Positions 24,374 to 35,275 are shown, counted from the stretch's first letter. The stretch: 64,000 nucleotides of DNA from Capra hircus (GCF_001704415.2 NC_030813.1:14278001-14342000), one strand, 5' to 3'. Numbers and translations: made by a program. The notes: generated from the letters alone by a model not told the origin.

Positions 24374-26299
24374 CCGAGAAAGCCAACCAGTCACTTAACA
24401 CTGGACTTTTTTTACTTTGAAAGCAGTAACAATTCATCTTGGCTGCAACTGACACATATTCTGAGTACGCAGTTGTTTGTCATGACCAGAAAGTATTAGC
24501 CAGCAATGTTAGTGGAGGATTTATGGAGAGTTTGATCTACTAACTTGAGACTTCACATATTACCACCTCAGACCTTTAAGAACCAATTATAACATGGTAT
24601 GATGTGTACAAGACTGGATTATATGTGGAGGGTCCTGTTAGCCTCTTCTGTCCATTAAGTGTTAGAATAATTTAGAGTTTGCTCTTCTATTTTATTTCTT
24701 GTCCCTCCCATTCCGCACAGATAATTTTATCCTTGCCTGTGGTTTCAACTTCCACTATTTTATATTCATATGACTTTCAAATGCATGTATGTAATTCTAA
24801 CTTCACCTCTGAGATCTAGAATCGTATTCATAACTGTCACCTGAATGTATTCACCAGCTAGCTACTTACATAGTTGACATTTTCAGGCTTGTTTTCCCTT
24901 TGAATCAGTACTATTTGTATTCCCCTGGGTGAACAGCAGACCCATCCCAGCTGGCCGGGCCAGATACTTAAAGATTCCGATTCTCTAACACTCCACGCAC
25001 TTTTTTTTTTTTTTCTTTTAGGAAATTTAACAAGCAGTGCTGCCCAACAGCATTTCAGTATATCTCAGCTATGTTATTCCATCACTTTAACTTCATAAGC
25101 ACACATGCAGATAATTTGCTTAGTAGCATTATTTATTTATATTTCTAGTAATTGGAATATTTCCTCCCCTTCTGATTATGTAAAAGGCAAATAAAAATTG
25201 CTTAAATTTCTTATGTGTTTTTTTATAAAACTTTCCATAATTTGCCATTCTACTATAGGTGAAAATATTTATATTTTTATTCTGTTTTTCAGTTATCTTA
25301 CTAAAATATCAAGAGACCACCCCTAGACACAGTCTCAGCTCTGTGTAATTTCCCTGTGTTGTCCCTTTATTCTCTTATATTAACAACTAACCAGTGATGG
25401 CCATTGTATGAAAATAATATTACAGCAAATTTCGTTATCAGGTTTTAAAGTAAATCACAAGCGACACTTAGGATAAAGTCAGAAATATTTCAAATGCTGA
25501 GTTGAATGGCATTACAAATATTGTTTCTCTCTACTTTTATAGCCAGTACTCCTATATAGATATAAACTAAATTAGCTAACATAGCTTTTTTATATTGTCA
25601 CTTTATTTATCATCCATATTTATCCTGTTTTATACACTGTTTTTATTTTTATTAATTTGTTCCAATATCTTTCCAGACCTAAGAATCAAGTTTACTGATG
25701 CATTACATTTTATTGCCTTGCCCATTAAGAAGTGGAAAAGGATATAAAAATGCTTTGTGTCTACTAGACTGACTTCTATCTCCCTAATCAAATATCAGGA
25801 ATATTTAAACATTACTTTAATAAGTTGTTCATTCTCAAGGCAAGAGAAAATAATTGTTGTAATCCCTATTAGATTGCACTATTATAAAATCCTTTCGAGT
25901 TTGCTGAATGCAACTATGTTCAGTGCCTATCTGTTTCTATGGCCCATAGTTACTTTAGAACTATTACTAACCCCTTTCCCATCATTGCACCAATGGACCA
26001 ACATTCTTCCTTACCATGTCATTAAATGTGGCTCGGGTCCCTAATCGTTCTCTGAATCATTTACATCCCTGCGAAAGAACACTAATAATTGCAAGGTATG
26101 CTTATATCACATTAAGTCATTTTAATTACATGTGAATAGTCTTTAATGGTTGATCATATTATATAAATTTTATATTGATTTATGTGAAAATGCTTAATTC
26201 CTATTGAAATATAATTATATTTTTAGTTAAGCAAAATCACAAGGCCAATTAATTATATTATTAAAGTATGACCTTACATTTTAGAGTTAAATAATTTTA

Positions 26300-26420
26300 T
26301 ATTTATTCATTTATTTGTTCAACAAATATATGTTCATTCCTGACTATATATTAGGATCTTGTACTAGGCACTGGTAGACAAAGGGAAACCATAGAGCTTA
26401 CCAGCTAGGTCTCAAATGCT
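26300..26420 (-). mobile_element. L2-like fragment
   Basis: The phrases 'atttgttcaacaaatatatg' and 'tactaggcactggtagacaa' read as the reverse of an L2 3' end. It is short and diverged. Confidence 0.45.
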
Positions 26421-26689
26421 CATGGATAATCAAGCAATCAATAAGAATGAAATTTGCTATATATTTGATTGGATGAAATGATGGCTACTATTCATATCTT
26501 TCTGTAGTCTGAAATCAATATTGAAATAAATTGTTGGCTAAATTCCAGTGGGGTAATATTCAAGTTATAATTTAGTTCTCAGCTGATAGATAACTTTAGA
26601 TAATCTCAAAAAAGTTATCTACATTCTCTTCTTTATATATGTATATATATCATATCCATTTCCCATATTGGTAGAAATGTTTCAGGAAC

Positions 26690-26797
26690 ATCTTTTTTTT
26701 TTTTAATTTTTTAAATTTTTTTATTTTTTAAATTTTAAAATCTTTAATTCTTACATGCGTTCCCAAACATGAACCCCCCTCCCACTTCCCTCCCCAT
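26690..26797 (-). mobile_element. L1 3' end (L1-BT type), truncated
   Basis: Poly-T/A-rich start, then the reverse of 'tgggaacgcatgtaagaatt' and the G-rich 'ggagggaagtgggagggggg'. It is the same L1 3' end as the plus-strand copy at 38200-38365, with a longer, decayed tail. Confidence 0.82.
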
Positions 26798-26802
26798 TTA
26801 TT

Positions 26803-28233
26803 TTATATTTTGTGACCTGCTTATTTAACTTATATGCAGGGTGCATCATGAGAAACGCTGGGCTGGAGGAAGCACAAGCTGGAATCAAGATTGCTGGGAG
26901 AAATATCAATAATCTCAGGTATTCAGATGACACCACCCTTATGGCAGAAAGTGAAGAGGAACTAAAAAGCCTCTTGATGAAAGTGAGAGTGGAGAGTGAA
27001 AAAGTTGGCTTAAAGCTCAACATTCAGAAAACTAAGATCATGGCATCTGGTCCCATCAGTTGAGTTCAGTTCAGATGCTCAGCTGTGTCTGACTCTTTGC
27101 GACCCCATGAATTGCAGCATGCCAGGCCTCCCTGTCCATCACCAACTCCCGGAGTTCACTCAAACTCATGTTCATCGAGTCGATGATGCCATCCAGCCAT
27201 CTCATCCTCTGTTGTCCTCTTCTCCTTCTGCTACCAATCCCTCCAAGCATCAGGGTCTTTTCCAATCAGTCAGCTCTTCACATGAGGTGGCCAAAGTATT
27301 GGGGTTTTCAGCTTCAGCATCAGTCCTTCCAGTGAACACCCAGGACTGATCTCATTTAGGATGGACTGGCTGGACCTCTTTGCAGTCCAAGGGACTCTCA
27401 AGAGTCTTCTCCAACACCACAGTTCAAAAGCATCAATTCTTCAGTGCTCAGCTTTCTTCACAGTCCAAATCTCACATCCTTACATGACCACTGGAAAAAC
27501 CATAGCCTTGACTAGATGGACCTTTGCTGGAAAAGTAATATCTCTGCTTTTTAATATGCTATCTAGGTTGGTCATAACTTTTAGTCCCATCACTTCATGG
27601 CAAATAGATGGGGAAACAGTGGAACAGTGGCTGATTTTATTTTTCTGGGTTCCAAAATCACTGCAGATGGTGATTGCAGCCATGAAATTAAAAGATGCTT
27701 GCCTCTTGGAAGGAAAGTTATGACCAACCTAGACAGGATATTAAAAAACAGAGACATTACTTTGCCAACAAAGGTCCATCTAGTCAAGGCTATGGTTTTT
27801 CCAGTAGTCATGTATGGATGTGAGAGTTGGACTCTAAAGAAAGCTGAGCACTGAAGAATTGATGCTTTTGAACTGCGGTGTTGGAGAAGACTTTTGAGTC
27901 TCTTGGACTGCAAGCAGATCCAACCAATCCATCCTAAAGGAGATCAGTCCTGGGTGTTCATTGGAGGGATGGATGTTGAAGCTGAAACTCCAATACTTTA
28001 GCCATCTGATGTGGAGAGCTGACTCATTTGAAAAGACCCTGATGCTGGGAACGACTGAGGGCAAGAGGAGAAGGGGACAACAGAGGATGAGATGGTTGGA
28101 TGGCTTCACCGACACAATGGACGTGGGTTTGGGTGGACTCCGGGAGTTGGTGATGGACAGGGAGGCCTGGTGCGCTGCGGTTCATGGGGTCACAAAGAGT
28201 CAGACACCACTGAGCAACTGAACTGAACTGACT
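26803..28233 (+). mobile_element. BovB, outer copy, split by an inverted BovB
   Basis: The BovB sequence runs from inside the reverse transcriptase at 26803 to 27058, is interrupted, and resumes in register at 27593-28233 with the CTGAACTGAACTGA tail. The first part encodes NLRYSDDTTLMAES, i.e. the catalytic box C with YSDD instead of the family's YADD. The second part encodes the C-terminal region. Without the insert it is about 900 bp and 5'-truncated. Confidence 0.92.
27050..27592 (-). mobile_element. BovB, inner copy, 9-bp TSD inside another BovB
   Basis: A 525-bp, 5'-truncated BovB (body 27059-27583) starts with the reversed CTGAACTGAACT tail. It is flanked by gtcccatca at 27050-27058 and 27584-27592, which is the outer BovB's own sequence duplicated. 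Its 5' end reads the reverse of 'aaaagttatgaccaaccta'. Confidence 0.93.
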
Positions 28234-28269
28234 GATATGGTTTTAAAATGGGCTTTCACATAAGGTTAC

Positions 28270-28545
28270 CATACTATGTAATTGCTACTAAATCATTCAT
28301 TCAAGACCCAATTCAAAAGATATCTCCTTTAGAACTTCTTCTTTGTTACCCAAAGAACCTTCTCCATTCTGCAAGTTCACCTTTGTGTACATGTCATCTG
28401 TATAATCTATTGATATATTGTGACTTGCATGTACATTTGTCATAATTGTTTCTTTTAATCTTCAAAGGCAAAACCTGAATTTCTTGTCTAGCCTTTGGAA
28501 ATTCCTTAAATTTAGATCAAGTGCTGAAATGTATGATTGCAATTC
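28270..28545 (+). mobile_element. L2 LINE fragment
   Basis: 'caagacccaattcaaaagat' followed by 'ctcctttagaacttcttctt' fits the L2 box for lost coding sequence near the 3' end. It is diverged. Confidence 0.5.
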
Positions 28546-28689
28546 AGTAATTGCCTGATAATGAAAAATTCCCACAAGGGCTAGAATTCCTCCCAGATCA
28601 GTTTGCCAGTGAATGACATCATTGACATTTATTTTTGATGGTCTGTATTACAGATTTGGGGATTTTGAGTCTCCCAATTTAAAAATTTC

Positions 28690-28795
28690 CTTTGTTTCTC
28701 TGTAGATTTTGTGAAGATAGAGACAATGTCTTATTCAGATTTATAACACAACTTCTCCGAAAAGAAGTCACTTGATAAATATTATCAAATTAATT
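28690..28795 (+). mobile_element. L2 LINE 3' end fragment
   Basis: 'agatagagacaatgtcttat' and 'cacttgataaatattatcaa' fit the terminal part of L2. It may belong to the same L2 as 28270-28545. Confidence 0.5.
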
Positions 28796-28808
28796 AATAA
28801 CATATTAT

Positions 28809-29542
28809 TGTATTAGTCAGCTGGAGCTGTCATAACAAAATCCCATAGACTGAGTGACTTAAACAACAGAAATCTATTTTCTCACAGTTCTGAGCCTGGA
28901 AGTCTAAGAACAGGGCACCGGAATGGTTGGTTTTGGGCTTCCCTGGTGGCTTAGCTGGTAAAGAATCCCCCTGCAATGCAGGAGACCCTGGTTTGACTCC
29001 TGGGTTGGGAAGATCCCCTGGAGAAGGGATAGACTACCCACTCCAGTGTTCTTGGATTTTCCTGGTGACTCAGATGGTAAAGAATCTGCCTGCAGTGTGG
29101 GAGACCTGGGTTCAATCCTTTGGTTGGGAAGATCCTCTGGAGAAGGGAATGGCTACCCATTCCAGTATTCTTGCCTGAAGAATCCCATGGACAGAGGAGC
29201 CTGGCAGGCTAGAATCCACAGGGTCACAAAGAGTCAGACACAACTGAGAGACTAAGTTAGCACAAGCACATGGTTAATTGCTAGTGAGGGCTGTCTTCCT
29301 GACTTGTCAATGGCCGCCTTTTCTTTGTATCCCATATGGTATCCCATATGCAAAGAAAGGAAACTGATGTTTCCCTACCTTTTCTTATGAAGACACCAGC
29401 CCTATAGGATTAGGATTCCAACCGTATACCTCATGTAACCTTATCACTTTCTTATAGGCCCTATCTCTAAAATCTCTTTGGGGACTAGGGTTTCAATATA
29501 TGAATTTGGTAGGGGGGAGAGGCAAACATTTGGTCTATAACA
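28809..29542 (-). mobile_element. MLT1-type (ERVL-MaLR) solo LTR, split by SINEs
   Basis: Read on the minus strand it starts with TG at 29542 and ends with CA at 28809. The plus strand shows 'tgtattagtcagctggagct', 'gacttaaacaacagaaatct', then after the SINEs 'atggccgccttttctttgta' and 'gtttcaatatatgaatttgg', i.e. the reversed LTR in order. Flanks attat/atcat fit a decayed 5-bp TSD. No internal retroviral sequence adjoins it. A local 12-bp duplication (tatcccatatg) is at 29328-29351. Confidence 0.85.
28935..29268 (+). mobile_element. Tandem Bov-tA dimer inside the MLT1 LTR
   Basis: A first Bov-tA head and part of a body (28935-29053) is followed directly by a second full Bov-tA starting with its own tRNA-like head at 29054. 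The pair ends with 'gactaagttagcacaagcac'. The imperfect flanks (atggttggtt near 28923 and atggttaatt near 29271) suggest a single insertion of the dimer. Confidence 0.88.
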
Positions 29543-29777
29543 ATCATTGATATAATCTTTAAAAACATGTAAGGTGTATTTGAACTTTCTATCATGTACC
29601 AACCAAATCAATCATGGAAGTAAGTACCAGTCTTATTTCTTCATTGAATTAATGACAACTTGGAAAATACAATCACAGTATTCTAAATATGCATATTAAA
29701 AACTCTTATTTCTCTAATTAGTAATATTTTTTTCAGAAATTCTCCTGTATCCTTTTTTTTTTTTTTTTGAGATCTTT

Positions 29778-30026
29778 GCTGCTGCTGCTGCTAAGTCACT
29801 TCAGTCGTATCTGACTCTGTGCGACCCCAGAGACGGCAGCCCACCAGGCTCCCCCGTCCCTGGGATTCTCCAGGCGAGAACACTGGAGTGGGTTGCCATT
29901 TTCTTCTCCAATGCATGAAAGTGAAAAGTGAAAGTGAAATTGTTCAGTCGTGTCCGACTCTTAGCGACGCCATGGACTGCAGCCTACCAGGCTCCTCTGT
30001 CTATGGGATTTTCGAGGCAAGATTAC
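29778..30026 (-). mobile_element. Bov-A2 SINE with 10-bp TSD
   Basis: The CTG-repeat tail (29778-29791) and two monomers are joined by the 'ccaatgcatgaaagtgaaaa' linker. Exact 10-bp repeats (tgagatcttt) at 29768-29777 and 30027-30036 fix the ends. A poly-T run (29751-29768) precedes the site. The 5' monomer is slightly truncated. Confidence 0.95.
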
Positions 30027-30519
30027 TGAGATCTTTAAATAGTCAAAAATTTGAGAAAGGATCACTCTCATTTCCTCCTTTCTCTAAGCCCCATGTCTAA
30101 CTAGTCCACTGAACTTACTTACCAAATGCGTCCTGAATTTCTTTTCCTTGTGTGTATCCATGGCTACTGCCTGCATTCAAGGACTTCATTTTTAGTTGAT
30201 TTAGAGATTGATGTGAATGACTCCAAGCTGGTCACCATGGCTTGAGGGAGGTGAGCTGTGCGGGAGAATGCTGACCCTGAAGTCAGCTGACTAGCTTGAA
30301 TGCCCAGTTCTGCCTCTCAGGGTCTGTGATACTTTTTCAAACAAGAAATACAATTTTTCCCTTAGATAACTTATTTATTATATTAATATAATTTCATAAT
30401 TATTAAATACTATATTTATTTTGTAAACTCTTAAAATATGTTAATTATTTCCTTCCTTTTCTAGTCTGTTTTCTCCTGTATTCTCATTCAAGGAGAAATC
30501 CCTTAAAAGTTTATGTTTG

Positions 30520-30720
30520 TGCATATCATTCTCCTGCCTGAATTTTATTATTGAATTCCCTAAAACCTACAGGAAAATTCCCAAGTGTAATATTCAAAGT
30601 TCTTCAAGATCTGAAGCCTGTATACCTCCTTCAGGTCAGACATTTTAACTAACCCTGTCTATCTTCTGCAGTCCTTAAGGTACACTAAGCCATATATTTC
30701 ATGTAACTTTGTATATATTT
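30520..30720 (+). mobile_element. L2 LINE fragment
   Basis: 'atcattctcctgcctgaatt', 'gttcttcaagatctgaagcc' and 'gtatacctccttcaggtcag' follow the order of the L2 3' coding end. It is diverged. Confidence 0.6.
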
Positions 30721-30994
30721 TATTATTTGAATTAATTTTCTCTTATACTGTTATCTGTGTACATCTTTATCTCCTTTATTGACTCAACTCCTGTGCCATC
30801 TCCCCCAACATTGCTGCAAATAAGCATACTTCACTAATTATCAAGGTTCTTCATTTATTCTTTCACTAAACATATTCTTTGAGGTTTTGCTATATTGTAG
30901 ATATGATGTGGAGAAATTAAAGTCCATGAAAATTCTTGGTAATATTAGGGTTGACAATTTTATAGACAGATAAACTGATACTGTTGCAAACCTA

Positions 30995-31214
30995 GCTGCT
31001 GCTGTTAATTGCTAGGTCAATTCAGTCATGTCTGACTCTTTGCAATCCCATGGACGCTAGCCTGCCAGGCTCCATGATGTTCTCCAGGTGAGATTACTGA
31101 AGTGGGTTACCATTTCCTCCTCCAGAGGATCTTCCCAACCCAGGGATCAAACCCATGTTTTCTGCATCTCCTGAATGGCAAGCAGATTCTTTACCACTGA
31201 GCCACCTAGACAGC
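30995..31214 (-). mobile_element. Bov-tA SINE, minus, beside BovB
   Basis: The tail (gctgctgctg) is on the left, the BovB-derived body in the middle, and the tRNA-like head ends at 31214. It shares the outer 10-bp TSD (30972-30981 / 31705-31714) with the BovB to its right, and no convincing TSD of its own was found. Confidence 0.88.
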
Positions 31215-31216
31215 AT

Positions 31217-31704
31217 AAAAAGTAGAGATATCATTTTGGGAACAAAGGTCCACATGTATAGTCAAAGCTAGGGTTTTTTCAGTAGTCATGTATGGATGTG
31301 AGAGTTGGACCATAAAGAAGGGTGGGCACTGAAAAATTGATGCTTTCAAACTGTGGTGCTGGAAGACTCTTGAGAGTCCCTTGGACAGCAAGGAGATCAA
31401 ACCAGTCAATCCTAAAGGAAATTAACCCTGAATAATCATTGTAAGGACTGATGCTGAAGCCGAAGCACCAATATTTTGTCCACCTGATGCGAAGAGCTGA
31501 CTCTTTGGAAAAGACCTTGATGCTGGGAGAGTGAGGGCAAGAGGAGAAGGAGGCAATAGAGGATGAAATGGCTAGACAGTATCACTGATTCAATGGATGT
31601 GAATTTGAGCAACTCTGGAAGAGAGTGAAGGACAGAGGAGCCTGGCATGCTACAGTCCACGGGATCACAGAGTTGGATACAACTTAAGTGACTAAACAAC
31701 AACA
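31217..31704 (+). mobile_element. BovB 3' end, diverged
   Basis: 488 bp of BovB from the 'agcagagacattactttgcc'-type box to an AACAACAAC tail. It has several stops and a shortened basic box near 31530, so it is older than the 62.9-kb copy. Confidence 0.9.
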
Positions 31705-32028
31705 AAACTGATACACGGAAAACTCAGGCAACTTACCCAAGGTCTCACACTGACTATGCTGTAGAATTCAGGCTACAAATCAGATCATCTAACAGTTAAG
31801 CAAGAATTATTTCTACTTCACCAAGTAAATTTTGGAGCAAAATAAATAGAATGGCAAATGGACTGGGTCCTAATCTCTATACTGGTAAACACCATGTACA
31901 AATCTTTATGTCAGTTGTTCATCATATTTGCTAAGGCATATAATACCAAAAATGATAGTTACTCATAAGTTATATGCCACTGATAGTGGGAAAGCGAGCC
32001 ATGCCAGTGAAAAAAGTGATATCATGCT

Positions 32029-32304
32029 GCTGCTGCTGCTGCTAAGTCGCTTCAGTCATGTCCGACTCTGTGCGACCCCATAGACGGCAGCCCATCAGGC
32101 TCCCCCATCCCTGGGATTCTCCAGGCAAGAACACTGGAGTGGGTTGCCATTTCCTTCTCCAATGCATGAAAGTGAAAAGTGAAAGTGAAGTCGCTCAGTC
32201 GTGTCCAGCTCTTCACGACCCCATGGACTGCAGCCTACCAAGCTTCCCCATCCATGGGATTTCCCAAGCAAGAGTACTGAAGTGGGGTTCCATTGCCTTC
32301 TCTG
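32029..32304 (-). mobile_element. Bov-A2 SINE, full length, 11-bp TSD
   Basis: CTG tail, two monomers and linker are complete. The direct repeat gatatcatgct is at 32018-32028 and 32305-32315. Few differences from the usual sequence suggest a recent insertion. Confidence 0.96.
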
Positions 32305-32315
32305 GATATCATGCT

Positions 32316-32983
32316 AGTTTAGAAATGTAAGAAATATACCATTAGTACTTGGGAGGAAATAGTAAGAATTTAGAGCAATATACATAAAAAATCTTTGATA
32401 ATTTTGAGGAAAAATAGTATATTCTTATACAAATTAATCCAGCAGACACTTATTGAGTCCAAATGTGTGCAAAATATTCTCCTATAAAATTTTAATAAGA
32501 CAGGTTTCTTTTCTGTTTTTTTTTTTTTAATAAGACAGGTTTCTATCCATAAGTGACTATACTAGTACACATAGTACCACAGTGCAACGTATTAGATGTT
32601 TAAATAGGCTTGTTTGCATGGTGCTATATGAGTGACAAAGATGCATTCTCAGGGCAGGTGCCAACTGATCTTTAGTAAAAGATGAGTAGGTTTTCAACAG
32701 GCCGAAAAAGACATATCAGTAAATTAGCTTTTAAAAAAGTATATTAGTTTTATTTACAAGGACTAGCATGTACCAGGATGTGGCATCATCATCAATCATT
32801 GTTATAATAAGAAAACTTACTGTGGAATAAATATGTCCCAGTAATTCTATACTTAAAAAAAAATTTCCTTTCTGTATGCTAGGAAGTAGTTTTGAAACTT
32901 TCTATATGTGTTTAAGTGTCATGTATAATTTTTAGATTTTGTTGTGTGCTTGAAAATTTACAAGTTTTACAATGGCTTTTAGC
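32316..32983. other. Unique DNA with a 19-bp direct repeat
   Basis: AT-rich. The phrase tttaataagacaggtttct occurs at 32491-32509 and 32526-32544 around a T-rich spacer (see findings). Nothing else was recognised. Confidence 0.6.
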
Positions 32984-32999
32984 GATCTCATCCTTTTAA

Positions 33000-33311
33000 T
33001 TTTTTAATTAATTAATTTATTCTTGGTTGCGTGGGATCTTTCTTGCTGCACGCGGCTATTCCTTTAGTTGCAGTGGCTGGAGACCACTCTTGGTTGCAGT
33101 GCATGAGATTCTCATTGTAGTTTCTTCTCTGGTTACACAGCACAGGCTCTAGGCATGCAGGCTTAAGTAGCTGCAGTGCGTGGACTCAGCAGTTGTGATG
33201 AACAGGCTTGGTCGCTCCATGCCATGGGATATCTTCCCAGACCGGGGATCAAATGTATGTCTCCTTCATTGGCAGGTGAGTTCTTACCCACTGTACCGCA
33301 AAGGAAGTCCA
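33000..33311 (-). mobile_element. CHR-type SINE (cetartiodactyl), 16-bp TSD
   Basis: Minus strand: the tRNA-like head is at the right ('ggacttcctttgcggtacag' reversed) and the 'gatccccggtctgggaagat' box is near 33235. Plus-strand phrases such as 'ttgcgtgggatctttcttgc' and 'gttgcagtgcatgagattct' fit the CHR body. Flanks gatctcatccttttaa (32984-32999) and gatctcatctttttaa (33312-33327) differ at one base. A-rich tail at the left. Confidence 0.88.
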
Positions 33312-33327
33312 GATCTCATCTTTTTAA

Positions 33328-33768
33328 CTTAAAAATTCTTTCTAGTGTTATTCTTTTACTATGTATAATTAAGTCTATACCTTAAGAGTTGATTCATATG
33401 TAAAACTGCCTTATGCTAAATAAATTTTAGAATGTTAGAACCAGATTGTATCACTCTGACAGCCGGAATTGCAACTACAGTTAAAAATACATACAAGTGC
33501 ACAGAAGAGTCAGGGGCAAGATTAGAATCAGGGTCAGAAAAAGTGAATCAAAAAGGCTAAAAATTCAGTTTATAAAAAGTAGAGTGGTAGAGGATGAGGT
33601 TTTAAAACTTATGGATTAAATAACTGATAATAAAGCTTATGGATCAAAAGCACTAAAGGCACAGATAAAACAATTGCTAGGCTATCCCAGAGATTAAAAA
33701 CATACAAATAATAACAAATAAACATGTCAGAATATTTGACTGTAAACTGCATTTCATTTCACTCAGTT
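33328..33768. other. Unique DNA, nothing recognised
   Basis: AT-rich, without a recognised repeat or exon. Confidence 0.5.
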
Positions 33769-33965
33769 GTAACTTCCCTGATAGCTCAGTTGGTAAAGAA
33801 TCTGCCTGCAATGTGGGAGACCTGGGTTCAATCCCTGGGTGGGGAAGATCCCCTGGAAAGGGGAATGGCTTCCCACTCCAGTATTCTGGCCTAGAGAATT
33901 CCATGCACAGTCCATGGGGTGGCAAAGAGTCAGACACGACTGAGTGACTTTCACTTTCACTTTTC
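33769..33965 (+). mobile_element. Bov-tA SINE
   Basis: The tRNA-like head 'cttccctgatagctcagttg' at 33773, the body, and the 'gactttcactttcacttttc' tail. Only about 17 bases separate it from the next BovB. Confidence 0.92.
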
Positions 33966-33982
33966 AATTTGTATGAACCTAA

Positions 33983-34690
33983 TGAAAAAGTTGGCTTAAA
34001 GCTCAACATTCAGAAAACGAAGATCATGGCATCTGGTCCCATCACTTCATGGGAAATAGATTGGGAAACAGTAGAAACAGTGTCAGACTTTATGTTTTTG
34101 GGCTCCAAAATCACTGCAGATGGTGACTGCAGCCATGAAATTAAAAGACGCTTACTCCTTGGAAGAAAAGTTATGATCATCCTAGACAGTATATTCAAAA
34201 GCAGAGACATTACTTTGCCAACTAAGGTCTGTCTAGTCAAGGCTATGGTTTTTCCAGCGGTCATGTATGGACGTGAGAGTTGGACTGTGAAGAAAGCTGA
34301 GCGCCGAAGAATTGATACTTTTGAACTGTGGTGTTGGAGAAGACTCTTGAGAGTCCCTTTGACTGCAAGGAGATCCAACCAGTCCATTGTAAAGGAGATT
34401 AGTCCTGGGTGTTCTTTTGAAGGAATGATGCTAAAGCTGAAACTGCAGTACTTTGGCCACCTCATGCGAAGAGTTGACTCATTGGAAAAGACTGATGCTG
34501 GGAGGGATTGGGGGCAGGAGGAGAAGGGGACGACAGAGGATGAGATGGCTGGATGGCATCACAGACTCAATGGACGTGAGTTTGAGTGACCTCTGGAGTT
34601 GGTGATGGACAGGGAGGCCTGGCGTGCTGCAATTCATGGGGTCGCAAGGAGTCAAACACGACTGAGTGACTGAGCTGAACTGAACTGAAT
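33983..34690 (+). mobile_element. BovB, 0.7 kb, 206-codon open frame
   Basis: BovB from just after the reverse transcriptase YADD box (starting 'gaaaaagttggcttaaagct') to the CTGAACTGAACTGAA tail. The frame 33969-34589 is open across the post-RT region (LNIQKTKIMASGPITSW, LGSKITADGDCSHEIKRR, GRESWTVKKAERRRIDTFEL, MLKLKLQYFGHLMRRVDSLE). A 2-base deletion near 34491 (gactgatgctg, usually gactctgatgctg) then shifts the frame. No catalytic domain is included. Confidence 0.93.
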
Positions 34691-34867
34691 GATTACGTGT
34701 ATTGAGAATGTGCTTAGACTAAGGCTGGTGTCAGGTATTAAATGTTATGCTAAGAAAAGACCCTTATTCCCAACCTGGAGCTGGTGAAGATATTCCAGGG
34801 CCTGTAATAACCAAAGTATTTTACTATATTTTTAACCAAACTAGAATTTTTTAGATTATGTAACTTT

Positions 34868-35138
34868 CGGAGAAGGCAGTGGCAACCCACTGTAGTACTC
34901 TTGCCTGGGAAATCTGATGGACGGAGCAGGCTGGTGGGCTACAGTCCATGGGGTTGCGAAGAGTCGGACACGACTGAGCAACTGCACTTTTACTTTTCAC
35001 TTTCACGAACTGGAGAAGGAAATGGCAACCCACTCCAGTGTTCTTGCCTGGAGAATCTCAGGGATGGGAGCCTAGTGGGCTGCCATCTATGGGGTCACAC
35101 AGAGTTGGACAGGACTGACGTGACTTAGCAGCAGCAGC
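34868..35138 (+). mobile_element. Bov-A2 SINE, full length, TSD
   Basis: It begins at 'ggagaaggcagtggcaaccc', has both monomers and the linker, and ends in a GCAGCAGCAGC tail. The repeats atgtaacttt (34858-34867) and atctaacttt (35139-35148) differ at one base. It sits at the edge of an MIR. Confidence 0.94.
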
Positions 35139-35189
35139 ATCTAACTTTAATTATCTAAATCTCACAACACAGATGTTATCACACATATT

Positions 35190-35275
35190 TTTACTTAATC
35201 CTCATGATTATTTGAGGAATTTTTATTAATTGCTTTATTTTTTAGATGAAAATATTGAAACATAGAAGTCGTTTA
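35190..35275 (-). mobile_element. MIR SINE fragment
   Basis: 'tacttaatcctcatgattat' and 'tagatgaaaatattgaaaca' match the reversed MIR 3' part. Diverged. Confidence 0.6.

Larger units (their letters stand above)
24123..26689. other. Unique DNA with one C-rich tract
   Basis: Mostly AT-rich. It contains the C-rich tract at 24323-24373, a poly-T run near 25003-25018, and an L2-like piece at 26300-26420. No exon was recognised. Confidence 0.5.
30955..31800 (-). mobile_element. MIR SINE, split by a BovB/Bov-tA block
   Basis: MIR halves at 30955-30981 and 31715-31800 (reverse orientation: 'gacagataaactgatac' then 'ggcaacttacccaaggtctc') are separated by the block bounded by the aaactgatac repeats. 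Confidence 0.7.

Noticed and set aside
28935..29000. tRNA-like sequences at SINE heads as tRNA genes
   Set aside because: They are Bov-tA heads with degraded cloverleaf arms, attached to SINE bodies.
34010..34465. 151-codon minus-strand frame, also 62899-63348 (149 codons)
   Set aside because: Both are antisense shadows of BovB coding sequence; similar antisense frames recur at every BovB copy.
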